Source of the DNA: Mactra quadrangularis
Lineage: Eukaryota; Mollusca; Bivalvia; Venerida; Mactridae
Direction: 5' to 3'
Length of the DNA: 64,000 nucleotides
Assembly (NCBI GenBank): GCA_025267735.1
Contig: CM046294.1
Span: 43,995,570-44,059,569, forward strand
A program made the translations under genes and the position numbers. The first letter of the stretch is position 1. Every line of letters begins with the position of its first letter. Under the pieces are notes generated by a model. That model was not told the origin of the DNA and did not search any database. It worked only from the letters and a program-made list of their open reading frames with translations. This document shows, in pieces, positions 39,201-54,200 of this stretch.

Positions 39201-42200
39201 TAATGTTTAGTATTAAATTGGAAGCATATAATTTCCTGCTGTAAAATTTATGTGCAAATGTAAATATTTCACAATCATGTGCCAAATTGTAGATAATTTT
39301 GACGTACTATTTCTGTATTTCTTTTCTTTAATTAAATTCATTTTATTGGTACTGTACACTGATTTTGGTTTTTTTTTTGTGTGTGTGTGTAATTATATTT
39401 CCCCAAAATTATGTGGGAGAAATATTGATTTTGAAGTGTTTGCTTGTCGCAAATGCTGGTCTGCTCATCTCCCAAGTAAGTACTGATAAATTTCTGCCAA
39501 TGTTTGCATGGTGCATAACAAAATTTGACATAATATGCAGATCTATGATTATGGACAATGTGAACATTTATAAACTCGATTATACTTTTACTTGCAGTGC
39601 CATCCGTAATCACATTTACACTTTGTGAGTATGTGATTTGTTTTTTAAATTTTACCAACACTAGAGGAATCAAATTTTTACAGACATGTGTAACAGCTAC
39701 AATTGTATGAAGTATCATTACTACCCTTTTAAATTCCACAATCTGTTAAATCTATCCTAATATGTATATACATGTATATCTGAGATAAAATTAAATTGTA
39801 TCAATGAAAAACATGTTTTTTGATAAGTGTAAAGCTAATTATGGATGGTACGTTATTGCATACAGGTAGTGATAGTAATTGGACTATATCTAATTGTATA
39901 TACTGGCCTTGTAGGCTATCGTTCCCTATACACAATTTAAAATTATTTTGACTTAACTTTAGGTAACACAAAGTGTACAGCATTTTGTTGAAACTTTAAA
40001 TGTACATTACTCTCACATTTAGTCTGCAAATCATGTGTTAGCAGATAGATTGATAGAATTTATAGGTTTTATCATATACACATGTAATGACCACAACAAA
40101 CGTCACTCTGTTTATGTATGGAGAACTATATATACTTAACATTTAAGCTTCATGCAAGGTTCTTACCCATAATATGTTATCATTTGAAAGTATGGTCAAC
40201 ATTTTTGCCCTGGTTTTTTTTTTTAAATCAATTTTAAAATGACCATGCAATTGTCAACACCTGGAATAAGGTTCAACACAAGCACATACTAACACACTGG
40301 GATGCTTATAGCCATTTTTGTTGTGATGTGCACAGAAGTCCTCAACAAAACACACATTAAAAAAACACCATAGTATAATTACAGTGATATCTTTATGAAA
40401 AGAAGGGAGACAATTTCTGATCAGTGGCCCATATTTCGCACCATACATTTGAATTCAGGTACTACTTTTTCACTAAGATGGCAGCCATTTTTTCAATATC
40501 TGTCAAAAATAATTTTCAGTAATTACTTCTTATTTTTCAATTCTTTGATAAATTCAGTACTAGTACATAATATCATTAAATAATGCACAGCTTTTAACAG
40601 TAAAAAATCTTGTGTTTACATAATTTTGTAATTGTACCAAATATTGACATTTCAGGTCTAGTTGACGTTTTTATTTCATTTTTATCAGGCATTTGTTAAT
40701 CTTGAACACTGCAATCATGATTTTAAACTTATTGGGAAAATATTACGCCTAAAATTTGATTTTTATTTGACTTTGATTTTTTCAATAAAAAACTGGACCG
40801 AAACCTTAACCCCATAGCTATACATTGTATAGGTTATATAACAGTGGTCGGTCAACTTGCTCACTGTTCATAGAAAGGCTAAATCTCTGGAATTAGCTGT
40901 TAACCTACTACTTGAACTTACTTGGCACATACTTCCATAAGTGACCGACAACTTCCCTACTTGATTAAGAATCAGTGGTAGAAGGGAGAATGGCCGTAGA
41001 AATTATTTCTAGACAAAACTCCACCAAAGTATGCCCGCCTGAGAATCTATCTCACAAACCCTCATAATCCATAGTAAATATTACTAAATTCATAACTATT
41101 AACTGATGAATATTCATAAGCTCATATATATAATTTTAAAACTTAAACCACACTCACTTTGAAAATCACGAAAATGTTTCGAACCAATATCTGTAATTTC
41201 ATATAAATAATGAGTATAAAAGAACTAGTAACAGTTTTAACAAAAATTGCTTATCAGTTCAATACTAATCCAACAGCCCCTCTGAAAATTAGAGCCGCGA
41301 CTTTGGCATAGTGGTTAGCATGTCTGACTTCAAATCCGAAGAGATAGCAGGTTCGAGCCCGGTCGCAGTAGGTCATACCCTATACATGAGTTGTCCGCCT
41401 CGTGGTAGGGCAAGTTAGTACTGGTGATAGAAAAAGTGTCCAGGAAACCTATAGTAGGAAAAGCTGGCCATCATATATATAACCTAAATATGTGTTGAAT
41501 ACGACATTAAAAACTAATTAAAAAAAAGAGAAAACACTAAATCAACTCACCCTTGATTGCACTTTTACACACAGCAGTCATCAGAGCACGTATAAATTTA
41601 CTTTTAGTTGTTGGATTTTCAACGTTCATTTCTATCCAATCAAAGACAACCTCGTTATCCGATTTCTTTACAACAATAAGATCATTTAGTTTCTCTTCAA
41701 TCTCAGATATTGGAAGACCTGATGTTGGTGTAGTAGGTTCACTGTCACCTTCACATGTATACTCTAGTTTCTGTAATATATACAAGTTGTCATGTTACTA
41801 TAAATAGAACAGTGTGGTCATGTGACCATGGTTAAGTCATGTGACTTTTTGTAAGATTTTATTCTTTGAAATTTTACTTTAACATTATTTCAGTAATTCA
41901 TGGACAATAGTTCTGTAAATCAGCTATAATGGATTCTTTATTTTACAATAACTGAGGTTACCTTATTGCATGCTCATATTTTAAGCACATTGCTGCAATA
42001 TAAGGACATGAATGTATTCATTTCAGAAAAGGGAGTTCAAATTGTTGGTCTGTTAGAGTTAAATGATTTTTACTTCAGAAAAGTCACAAAGAAAATGTTC
42101 TAAACAAATATTTCTACAAGCCTTCACTTATGAAGTTATATGATAAAGGAACTAACCTTGTCTTTCAAGAATTGTTCTACTTGATTTTTAGGCACAAAAT

Positions 42201-45200
42201 CTGTCCAAAGTAAACCTGAAGACCTCCAGAGTTGGGAAACTTTCTTGTGACCCTAGAAGTTACAACAATAGATTGTATAATACTTATGGTATAATATCAT
42301 TCCGTATCATAGAAATAAGATGAAAAAAAATATTGAGACAAAAATTACCATTCAGTACAACATGATTTGTCAGAAATTTTTCATAGCTAACAAATACAAC
42401 AGTCATAACAAGTAAATCTGTGAGCTAATGCTCACTAGTGATACCCCCGCAAAAATCTAAAAATATGCGACAAACAGGAAGTAGATGAGCAAGGAGCATG
42501 AAATCGCTTTACACCACATGGGACTATGGGATGAAGCAATATGCAAAGTATTAGGCTGCTGCATCTTATAGTTGCTGAGAAAACTGCGACGGAAATTTTG
42601 TAACAGACGGACGGACAAGGGTAAAACAGTATACCCCCTCTTCTTCGAAGCGGGGGTATAATAAAAGGCGAGTTCACCAAATCATTATTCCATAGATTCA
42701 CCAAAACTAGACTCCAATTTTTGTAAGTAATTCTATCCTTTTTCAATCAGTGATTAGGTCCAAGCGTGCCTTAAGCAACGACCCTTTATTAGTTAAATTT
42801 TAACAGAACTTACTGTATCAATCTAAGTCCACAAGGAGGCAAGTAAAAAATAAAAGAAATGTAGTTAAGTACAAGACATTGTAAGACATAAACAGCCTTA
42901 CAAAATATGAATTGTACGAAACAATTTTATGTGTGCACTGTATGATATTGTCTAACTATATAAAGCTAGCCAACTGGCTTAATTAGTGCGAAAATAAATG
43001 AAAAAAAAACACACAAAATTTACATGCAGGATTTGACTTAGTTTACAAAATATGCATTTGTCTTGAACATCTATAAAAAGTTTTGTTTTTGGGTTCCTAA
43101 AATCCTAATCTTCAGGACAATTCTATAACTTTCACTCATACGAGGCACTTATGTTAGGCCCAGTAGAAATAATTAATGATAACTAAAAATAAATATTGTA
43201 CATGTCATAAAGTAAAATTGTATAGACTAAGCCATATCACGGCGGTCAGTCAACTTACTCTCTGTTCCTGGATCATGTATATTCATAGTATATTTTCATC
43301 AAATGATACTTTTCACTATTAATCATGAAAAAAACCTAATATCAAATCTAGTATATTATATTAAATATTGCTACGTTAGTGTATTTATAACCAAAAATGT
43401 ATATGGAAATATCAACATATCCGTGGACATAAATGTACAAGTCAGACAAGTCGGGCAAAGTAATTCCACCCCCCCCCACACCCCAATAAAATTCTAGTAC
43501 CAACCTCTCTATGACTAGCATCATTAAGTATCTCGGCGAGAAGATTTCCAGCTTTATTATTGGCAATCAAAGGCTGAGCAGCTTGTTTAAGGAAACTTAA
43601 AGGTACACTATTGTCTTGTATCATAGGACTAATAAGTTCACCATAATATTGCCAGATCTTAGGAATGTCAATCTCTAAATCCTCGGCAAATTCTAAAACT
43701 TCTAATAATCTGAAATATTAGAATACATCAATTAGATACAAAGTTAAAAACAATTTTCCACAAAGGCCGACTTCAAATAATATGTATTTTAATAATAGAC
43801 ATCTCTGTAAGGGATTGTTTCAGCAACCTCTCAGTTAAAAGTCACCTTAGTTCCATCTAACTTATGTAGTTGCAAAAAGAAAATGGTTCAACCAACAAAA
43901 TGCATCTCTTTAAGGTATACCAAATTATTTTTTACTGTTGTTTTGTAATAACTATTAGGAAGCAAGTGGATTTGTCTTTAAAACCTTCAGTACTATGCTA
44001 GTGTTCCGTTACTGATGCTAAATGACAGTTTCTGACATTTTTATCTATCCTAAATGATAGCAGCCTATGGAATATCTGATTATGAACATTAGAGTCAGTC
44101 AAGCTAGTCAAGAGTCCTTGGAGAGATTGACAACAGCTCTGCTTGATACACAACAACAATGGCTATGGTAAAATTCATAAAAAAAGAAAATAACAAAGCA
44201 TCCACCTACCCTTTGATATAATTATCTACAGAAACAATTTGTTTATTGACTAGATCATGTAATAAATGTCCTGTCTGTTTTCTTGCTTGTGATGAACGTT
44301 CTAATACATGATTCATGGCATTAGATACAAACTGGAAATGATTCTGTATAGATAATTCTTGTACACACATTAATGCTTCCTGTAAATAGACAATACATAA
44401 ATGGTATTAATAAAGGTTGAAATTTCCAAGTGTATGCTATACTTGACTAGTAATAATAATATTTATTTGGCAAAGTGTACACATAGCATAATTACAATAA
44501 CATATATCACAGCATGTTTTAATTAACTATGACAAGCACACCAACATTAGGGATAGCACAAAATAGGGCAAGCCCTTATTTCCATTGTGGTCCCTAAATT
44601 CATTAACCATGTACTAAATTTATTATTTTAACAGAATTAATATATGCAAAGATTGGTTCATTTAGCTCACTTAACTGACACAACATTTAATCGAGAGAAA
44701 ATAAAAATTGTTTACAATTACAGTTTGGTAGTTCTGAGTAAGTCTGAAGATATTTTTCAGTGTGTTAGACTTTTTTGCAGGTTTATAAGTTTGAGTGAGA
44801 ACTGCAGAAGAATGGACTGAGCAAAATATGTCAAAGTAGGGTGATTTGAGACCTAATAAAGGCTGAGTTTGAACCTATGACCCAAGATCGGAGACAGACC
44901 AGTTATTACAGTTATCAATATGAAACACATACATACTGAACTGAGTTTAAAAGAAATGTAGTTAAGTACAAGTCTTGTATGGCTTTAACAGCCTTACAAA
45001 ATATGTATTGTACAAAACAGTTTTATGTATGCACTGTATGATATTGTCTAACTATATAAAGCTAGCCAACTGGCTTAATTAGTGCGAAAATTAATCAAGG
45101 GTCCTTAATAATACAATGAGAATAACTATTGTTCAGTCGACTATCAGTCCAACTTGACAACATGGTCACTTTGCCCTATCTTGACTTATGTTTAGTTTTA

Positions 45201-48200
45201 CTATAAGGACCACCAATGGTTTTGATAGTGAAATAGTTTTAATTTAGAGGCATTTTTCTTCCCAAATAAAGCATTTTGGATTTAAAAATACTCAAAAATC
45301 ACTTTATTTCTGCAAAAAACCAAGAAGGTTTATCTATCCAAAATATCAACATAACACAAACACTCACCTTCATATCAAGAATGGCAAAATATTCATCAAG
45401 TATAGCTTTACTTTTCTTCTCCATCTCATCAGCTGATAGTACTTTAACTTCAGGTTTGGACTGTACTGGTTGTCGTGAATCTTGATCACCTGGTGCACGA
45501 CCACGACTTCTTTCACGATGTCCACCATCAACAGATTGACTTGAACCAATAGCTCTACAAATACAGACACAGCATTTTATTTCAATACTTTCTCATTACC
45601 ACAGCAAATAACAAAATAACTCACATAAAATTAGACTCAAATCTTTTACATTTTAAATTCATTACCCTGAGAATAGACTTCATACTTAAAGCTTGCGACA
45701 GATACAAATATCTTACATGAAGCATCAGTGGTTTTTTAGGTCATTATGGGCCATGTAACTCTCTTCGTGTGTGTAGAATATTGACAAGTTTTGAAATCAG
45801 GGTTCAACTAATTTTTTAAAGTAGGTTGCCCAGCCAGCGATTTATTTTACTTGCCCAAACCAAATGTTTAATAGAGAAAACAAGTTGCCGAAACCCCATT
45901 ATAGGTCCTCAGGGGCAATAGAATGACCTATAATGACCTGAAATCCCATTATCTATATTTTGAAGCTATTTCCTAAAAAAAAGAGGCCCAGACACCTTTC
46001 CATGAAAATAAACACCTAGGGTAAAAGTTCTAAGTACACATGTACTTACTTGGCAGCAGCGACAGCACCAGCTCTCTCACGATCATATTCCTGAGAATGT
46101 CTGGTACCAACAGATGGTGGTCTCATAAATCCACCACGACCTCTACCTTCACCACGAGCAGGACTTACACCTTGATATCTACGTCCAGTATCTGAGTCAT
46201 CAGGTCTACTCAATGCTGAAAATCTGAAACATTAAACAAAACAATTTATTACCTGTTTGGTTATATAAGTGTAATTCAATATTTTTAACTGTTTTCTGAG
46301 TGAACTGTTGACCGGTCAATAGTTTTGACTGTTGCCCGCGCGTGCTCTGACGTCTCGTAATGACGTCACGTAATGACGTCACGAACTGTAACTGTACTTA
46401 TGTTAAGGGAAGTAACTGCTATGGGATTTTAGACTTTACCAGACGCTTTAAACATGTCAAGTACTGTTAAAATAGTAATTGATCAGGTAATAAAACAGTT
46501 ATTTTATGTGTGATTTGAGAACAGTCAAACGGTTGTCCCTCGATGTCAGGAATAGTGCTTTAAACTGTTTCCCGAGGCCGTAGTTCAAAGCACTATTCCC
46601 TCCACCTCAGGCGAACAGTTTGACTGTTCCCTATCACACATGAAATAACTGTATACTATAGTAGGAATCTAGGGTAGAATAGACCTAATTCTGATCAATT
46701 TATGGGTTCTCCATACAAGCACAAGTGATACTAAGATTTTTACGCATTATTGCATTAAATCATGAGATACAGATTAAATCCATTCTGTATTTTGTACACA
46801 TGTTTTCATTGGAACAGTGAAAGTTTGTTCGAACCATAGGAAAAACCTAAATATTTGAATGCTGGAAACAGTCTATTCATGGACAATGAATGCACAATCC
46901 TTGACAATAAACCTTAAAGAGTGCCGATAACCCAAGTAAATCTTCTTGGTCCTAAAGACTGATATCTGCACTCATTATTAATAATCAAGAATATAAATTA
47001 GCAGGGTTAATGGTTCTGAAAGTCCTGAGCTTCAGGCTTCAATTCTAACAATTTTACTATTACACTAAACAGAATTGTAGAGCTCGGCACCAAACACTTC
47101 TGTCCTCCCTGCCCTATTTTGGTCTTCCCTAAGCAGAAATAGTAACTTTAAAACCATCAACCCTATGATGTTCCCTGCTCCTTTTTTCTGCCTCCCTGCC
47201 CCTTTCTAAGATCTAAAACAATCAGTACTATAATACACTCACCTATTAGCTGGAGCATTAGGTTTCTCTTTTTCTTGTGAAGGTCTACCTGACGTACCAC
47301 CAGTACTTCCTCTACCCCAACCAGCAAATCTACTAGCACCACCCCCTGGTCCTAGTTGTATATTACTTTCATCTACATTTTGCTGTAAGAAAACAAGTAT
47401 TTATTTCATTAGTACTCCACTCACAAACACACCGCCAAATTTATAGAATAGGGGCACTAATTCAGCTATTTTTCCCCCACAGTTTAAAATTGTTCAGTTT
47501 CATTTTTATTGAAAGTTAAGGTTTACTCACAACATTTTATCAAATGCAGACAGTCAAGAAACTACATAAGGCAAATTTGCATACATTTTTGATGTTATAG
47601 TCCAGCATCTGCTACAGTTCAAGAGGCCAAACTACTCTTAACACAAGCTTCACACAAAATCAGTATTTTACTAAATATTGTAAAAAAATAGTTACTCCAC
47701 TAAAAAGAAGGAAGTAAGCAAAATCTTCACTATAACAACTAGTAAATAAGTCAACACATGTTTAGCCTAAGCATTTAAATATTTTAATAAAATCCAATAA
47801 AATATCACCACTCACCTTAGATAATTTCATTTTGGAAGGATCAATAGATCTATCTACAGATTTAAGTGGTGTACGTTGTCCACCAACAGTATTCCATCCA
47901 TCTGGACCATTAGGTGGTCTACGACCTAAATTATAACATAAATTTAGTAAATACATCAGTATGTAGAAATACAAAAATCTACAACAAAAATTTAACAAGA
48001 CTTTGAGTTTTAGTAAATACCAAACTCCAATACTCTAGCTTTACACTAAATGTTATGTGACGTCACTGATGACGTCATCATTTGTACGCCAAAGTGACGT
48101 CATAATAATTGCGCCAAAAATTACTAAATCATTTAAAACTACAAAGCCTTAACATTATTCAGAAATTTTTTTTTGATTGTTGGGGAGTAAAAATATTACA

Positions 48201-51200
48201 TGAATTGCAAATAAATATGGTTTATATTAGTTGGAAAATAAAACACTATTATCCACAGGTGTTTTTTTTAAATTTTGTAACCTTTAAGTTAGTTTATTAT
48301 TAGATAAAAAACAGATTTATTCAGAGTGCACACATAAAATCTTCTCCACTGGCCTGCCTCACCAATCCACTAGGGATGAATACAAGACAAGTCAGTAGGG
48401 TTCACAAAAATCAACCATTCAATGCAGTGGGCGTATACAAATATAAATGTACATACCTCCAGCTCCGCCTCCACCAGTTCCTCTATTAGCTCTCTGTTGT
48501 TGTTGAGCTTGTTGTGATAATAAGGCTTTCTCCTGAGCTTCCTGTTCAACTTCTTTATGTATCTGATCTATAGTCTTTGGATTATTGTCTACACGACGTG
48601 GTACCCATTTACTCTACAATAACAGAAAATTTAAAAGAGTAAAAGCCTAGTTCTTGTTTCTAAACTCTTGCTTGTATTCACTGACTGACCGTAAGAATCT
48701 CATTTTAATTTTTAGTCAACTTATTTTCGAGCTAAGGTCTTACAAACTTATTTTTAAAATTTACACATCAAGGGTTGCCCGCAAGACTGTACTAACATGC
48801 TATTTTACACAATGCACTTTCTACAGTCACTCAGGCAACTCTCGACATACTTCTACTTTCAACTGACTGTAATAAGAGATCAGTACGTTCAACCATCCCT
48901 CAGTGGATTCACCAACTGGTGCTAGACTCAAATCTGCTTTAAAGTTAAAACTAAGTATGTTCTCCACAATAAAAATATATAATGTTGTAACCTAGTAAAA
49001 ATCTATGGTTTACAACAACATTGCCATTGAGTTAGCCCGGAGGTGACATAATAGAAATGATAAATTAATCCTCTGCTTCAATGATATAAGTGTAAAAAAA
49101 TATTTTACATCTTTTATATTTACTTCAAAACTTGAACAGTTTTCATTATTTCCTATTTTCAACTTGCTTCTAGCCAAGATCAGTTTTCAACAAATTTTCA
49201 TAAAAACCTTCCAATTTTTTAACAAACAGGGTCAATCACATGAGTAGTTAGTTACCAAAATAAAGTTCCTGAAACTGTTAGAGCTAGACTCACTTTATGT
49301 ACATGGGTGAAAGTTCAACATTTTCAAAATCCTGAAATTTCCAAATTTCATGTTTTTAAGGCCACATTACCATATGGAAAGAACCCTTTCTCTGTTCCAA
49401 AAATCCTGAACTTCAGGATCAGTCCTGAAAACTTTCACCCATGTATGTATATTCCTCTTAATACTCCAAAATCAAAGAATTTTAAAAAGAAAACTTCACC
49501 CGATTGTAATCATAACCAGCCATTTTGGAAAAAGTTATAACTTATGATAAAGCATTCAATGTGTCTATTTTTATATCGAAGGGTTATCCACAAAACTACT
49601 CTAACTAAAGGTAGTTAGAGAAAGATATAGGCTGAATTTACACCAACTCATATCATATGACCAAGCCCTATATTTAGATTATCAAAAAATCACAACTGAT
49701 ATAAGATCGTACAAAATTTTCAGAAAATTATGCACATCATGTGATACATTTTAATTGATATAATATTTGGCATTGATCCAAAGTAAATATAGTTTTCAAG
49801 TCATTCAATGGGCCTACAAAATACATTTAATACAGGTTTTTTTTTCCTTCTTTAACAGAGGCCGATAAAAGGTGGCTTCCCAATCCAAAAAAGTGCATAA
49901 AATTCCCAATCCTGAGGAAAAAATTCCCAATTCAGAGGACGAATTTCCCAAAATAAAGTGCAACAAGTCCAGTCTGTGCCACATTTAGTAGATTCTAATG
50001 GTTAAATCTCTAACTTTGACTCTAATTGTTGGCTAGTTCTTCTTTCTTTTTAATGAAATGTAACACTGCAACAATAAATGCTTAATAGTGTTTCTTTTTG
50101 TTGTTTTAATGTTTATCCACTTTTTCACAATTTGACAAAAGTTCGTGCTTAAATTTCCCAAAATGGAAGGCTAAGGCCTCTTCCCGATTTCTGGAAAAAA
50201 GCCCTGCATTATGGGAATTTAAACACTAAGAAATAGGTAAATCACATAAGTAATGCTTTACAACAAGTTTTTCAGTTGCATCCAATGTAAAACAGCCTAC
50301 TCAATGTCAATGTGAACTTAGGACAACACAAGACAATATGGATGTTTGATTTTGCCCGCCCCAAGTCTCAAGACCCCAATTTTTTATTTAGCATAAGTAC
50401 TAAGCACATGTTCTCCAGTTACTAAAAGCTGACCAACTTGATACAGAGATAGCTGAGAAAATTACCATTGAAGATATTATATAACCAAACTTATAAGGTA
50501 TGTAGGTCTTGCCTGGTATTCAAACCCATAAACCCTAGATTTGTCTAGACTACCAATTGAGCAAACAATGGAGCAACAAAAAGGTACAAATGAACACTTG
50601 CAGGGCTTTTTTTCATTGTTTGGGGAAGGGGCCTGGGGCCTTTTTTTATATAGAACATTTGGGGAAATTTTATCACAATTTCATAGGGAGGGGAACAAAA
50701 AATCCAAGATAAACTCCAAATTTGGGGAAAACTGCATGATTTAAAGAAATTTCATGAGGGGAAGGTGCCTGTAAACGGCCCCTGTTATAAAAGGAAAAAA
50801 AGGCCTGACTTGCATGGATGGAAGTTGAAAGTTTTATTAAGAATATTGAAAACCTACTATCAAAGTGCTGAAATACAGACGGCTGTATTAATACTTAAAA
50901 CTTTAATCCAGGACGCTTCACGGGCTTAGCCCATATCAGTCGTAGTTCACTATAAAAAAGAGTAAGTTACCACCGTCTAGCGCTAAGCCAGCAACTAGTA
51001 ATTTAGGTTTGTCAGAAGGTACAGTCCAACAGAATTAACCTGAGCTTGAACTACCTAATTATAATCATTACACACTTCACTTACATTAAATCGTGAGTTT
51101 CCATATATGTGCATACAATTATACACGTGCTTTCTAACAACCGATGTGACTATAAATCAATTTATTAAAAGTGGCATGTTATTGTACTTTTAATTTTGGA

Positions 51201-54200
51201 CACATTAGTTTTTGGGGAAACAAGTAAGTCAGCAACATTATGGCACAGTTTCAACGCATTTATTCTTATGAAAACAACATTAATTGTTCAGTACATGTAT
51301 TTTGCCAAAAGCTTCCAATAAAGCACGATTTACAAACGAAGACAAAAATAGACTGTAAATACTGAGTTTAATATATTCTTGCATAAAGGTCAAGCTCAGG
51401 TTAATTCTGTTGGACTATAACAAAGAAAGTATGGTAGATATACTTACAAGTCTAAGATCAATAACATCACGTAACATAAATCTAACACGAGACGAAGTCT
51501 TCTTTTCATTTACAATTTTATTCATTTGTTGAAAGTATTGATCTATCCTAGGCTGTAAATATAGAGAAAACAATTGCATGAAATGAATAGTCATTATATA
51601 GAAACAAACAAGTCATGAAGTATAAAATTTTGTCACAAAATAGTCATCTCGGTGAAATATAAATAAGGATAATTGAATTGTAGCTTTTAATTTCCTTGAC
51701 TAGGGAATTGTTATTTGTGATGAAAGTAGACCCATCTACATAGGAGCAATAATCTAGTTGTATGGGGCATGCTTTTAGATTGAGAGTTCTTGTTTTCATT
51801 CTCCCCCAGGAGCACAGCAAGAAACTAGCATGTGATAACTTCACGCCACCAAACTGTAAATGGTTACCTGCCAGGGTGGTAAAATTTTGATGCACCAATA
51901 TGATGGCTGCACTAAACATAGTAAAAGACTACTCGGGGAGATTGATAAATAGATACCAGTAGCCAAATGGCCAGGCTTAATAGCTATTAAGACAGTTAAC
52001 AAGCATAACTTAAGACTATAAAACAAGTATTTTTTTCTTTTTAGGCCACAACAAATTTATCATATGTTCTATGGATTCGCTCGAACCTTTATTTTGACGG
52101 TTTTTACAAAAAAATATTTTTATTTCCTCGCTCGCTCATAAAAATTTGGTCAAACCACTATATGAAGCAACTGAATAAAGACTTTTTTAGAAAGTTTTCT
52201 TCGCTCGCCCCATATTTTTTTCCAGAAAAATCCGTAGAACATATGATCAACTTGTTGTGGCCTTACTTTGTCTTTATGCGAAGAACCAAGTTAGACTAAA
52301 ATCTCTAACGCACCTTTACTGAAAGCTAGCAAAAATTGGGCATAAAATTTATTCAAACTGAACATACAATCAGTCCTATAACTATAAAACCTACATCTAC
52401 TTACCCTGGCCTTATCAGTATCCAATTCTTTTCCTATAGTTGTAAGAAGACGACACAAACATTCCAGATTTTCTGGATCTTTGGAACGTAATAATTTGAA
52501 CACACAATCATGCATAATATTATCTGTTAACATTTTTAACTTGAACAATTCACCGATAAATCTGAAAATAATAGAAATTATAAACATTTCATTCTATATT
52601 CAGATCGAACAACATTTATTTGTGGCTTAAACTTGCTCACTTTTATCAGCTTTTTGGACATATCGCAGTTTTAGCGGAGAGCTGTAGTAATGCACTCTTT
52701 TCTTATATTGAGTTACGACCATTTTCCATTAAACCCCTGATTTCTGTTTCCCTTCATGAAGAATATGAAAAGTTATCCCAATGTGGAGGTAATTTGACTA
52801 TATTTTTCAAATTTTAATAGTAGGATATAATATGAATTTTTACATAATTTTCAAAAACCAGTATTTTCCTCCACAACAAACACTGTAATTTGTTCGTATA
52901 TTTCTAGCATGTTATCATCAAAACATTTTGTTTCCAATCATAAAATGCAAACAACATCTCATGGGAACTTCTGATCACCATAGCAACCAAACAATTTGTC
53001 ACACAAAATTCCCTATAGATCCAGACAATTAATTCTTGGGAGTTTCATTCCCTTTTCATTTCAGTTAAAAGAGAGCTTCATTCAAGTAAAATTTACAGAC
53101 TTTTTATTGTGAAAATGTAAAATTTATATGATGAAAACTATCTTTCCAAATGGGATTTAATTCTGAACAATAAATCTAAAATACATTAAGCGTACTACAT
53201 TTTTACGACACACAAATTCTGTACCATTAAACAAAGCTTATTCTGATAAATAGTGCCTCAGTAAACAGTCATAATCCCCCCCCCCACTAGTGATATATTC
53301 AAATGGCATCAACTGTGAGTATAGTGCGTAAATATTGACCCCGACCTGACCTTAATGCAAGAATATTCATTACATTGAATACGAATGTAGTATTAATGCT
53401 CTTCACCCTGTGACCGTGAGGATTGTGAGTTAAAACTTAACACACAAACATACTTCTATAATTTTACAATCGCTGCCGAAGTGTAGAATAGGCGTGGCAC
53501 TGACTTTCGTCGGGATATGTGTAGATAATAATTAGATGCAAATGTGAAAGGTCAGGTCGGGGTCAATGTTTACGCACTATACTAGATTGCAGGAAAGACT
53601 CGTTCAACAAAATTCCTTAATGAAACAGTCATTACAATGTGAGACCAAAAGTTTTACACACACATGAAATTTATACTGTATAACATGTCAGATTTAGCTT
53701 TATACAAATTAAAAACATATCACTTTGTTATATTAACTAAATATCAATATTTATAATCCTACCGTATATTTCCGAGAGATCTCCTTTTAGCTTTAGATTC
53801 TTCATACTCCAATTCTTGTTTTAATTCTTCTCTTTTTGCACCCTAGATAAAACAAAATGTATAAATTATATTGATCAGGCTTGTCAATAAATATGAATGG
53901 TGAATAAACATGCTCAAGGAAATTAACATTGGCCCTTGTGGGGATCAACCCTGGACCTCTCGATCCTTAAGTGTGTGTCCTAAAACTGGACCACTGCTCC
54001 TACATAAAGCCTTACTGTTATAATGCCTATACAGTCAATTCGCATTATCTCGACTACGCTTGAGTCGACTTTTCGTTGTCTCGATAGAAAATCGAAAGTC
54101 CCGATTTTTTCCCTTCTTTATCTATATGAAAAATGCATGTTTATCTCGATCTTTTTCTCTCGACTTTTTCCATATCTCGATCATAATTTACAGAACAAAA

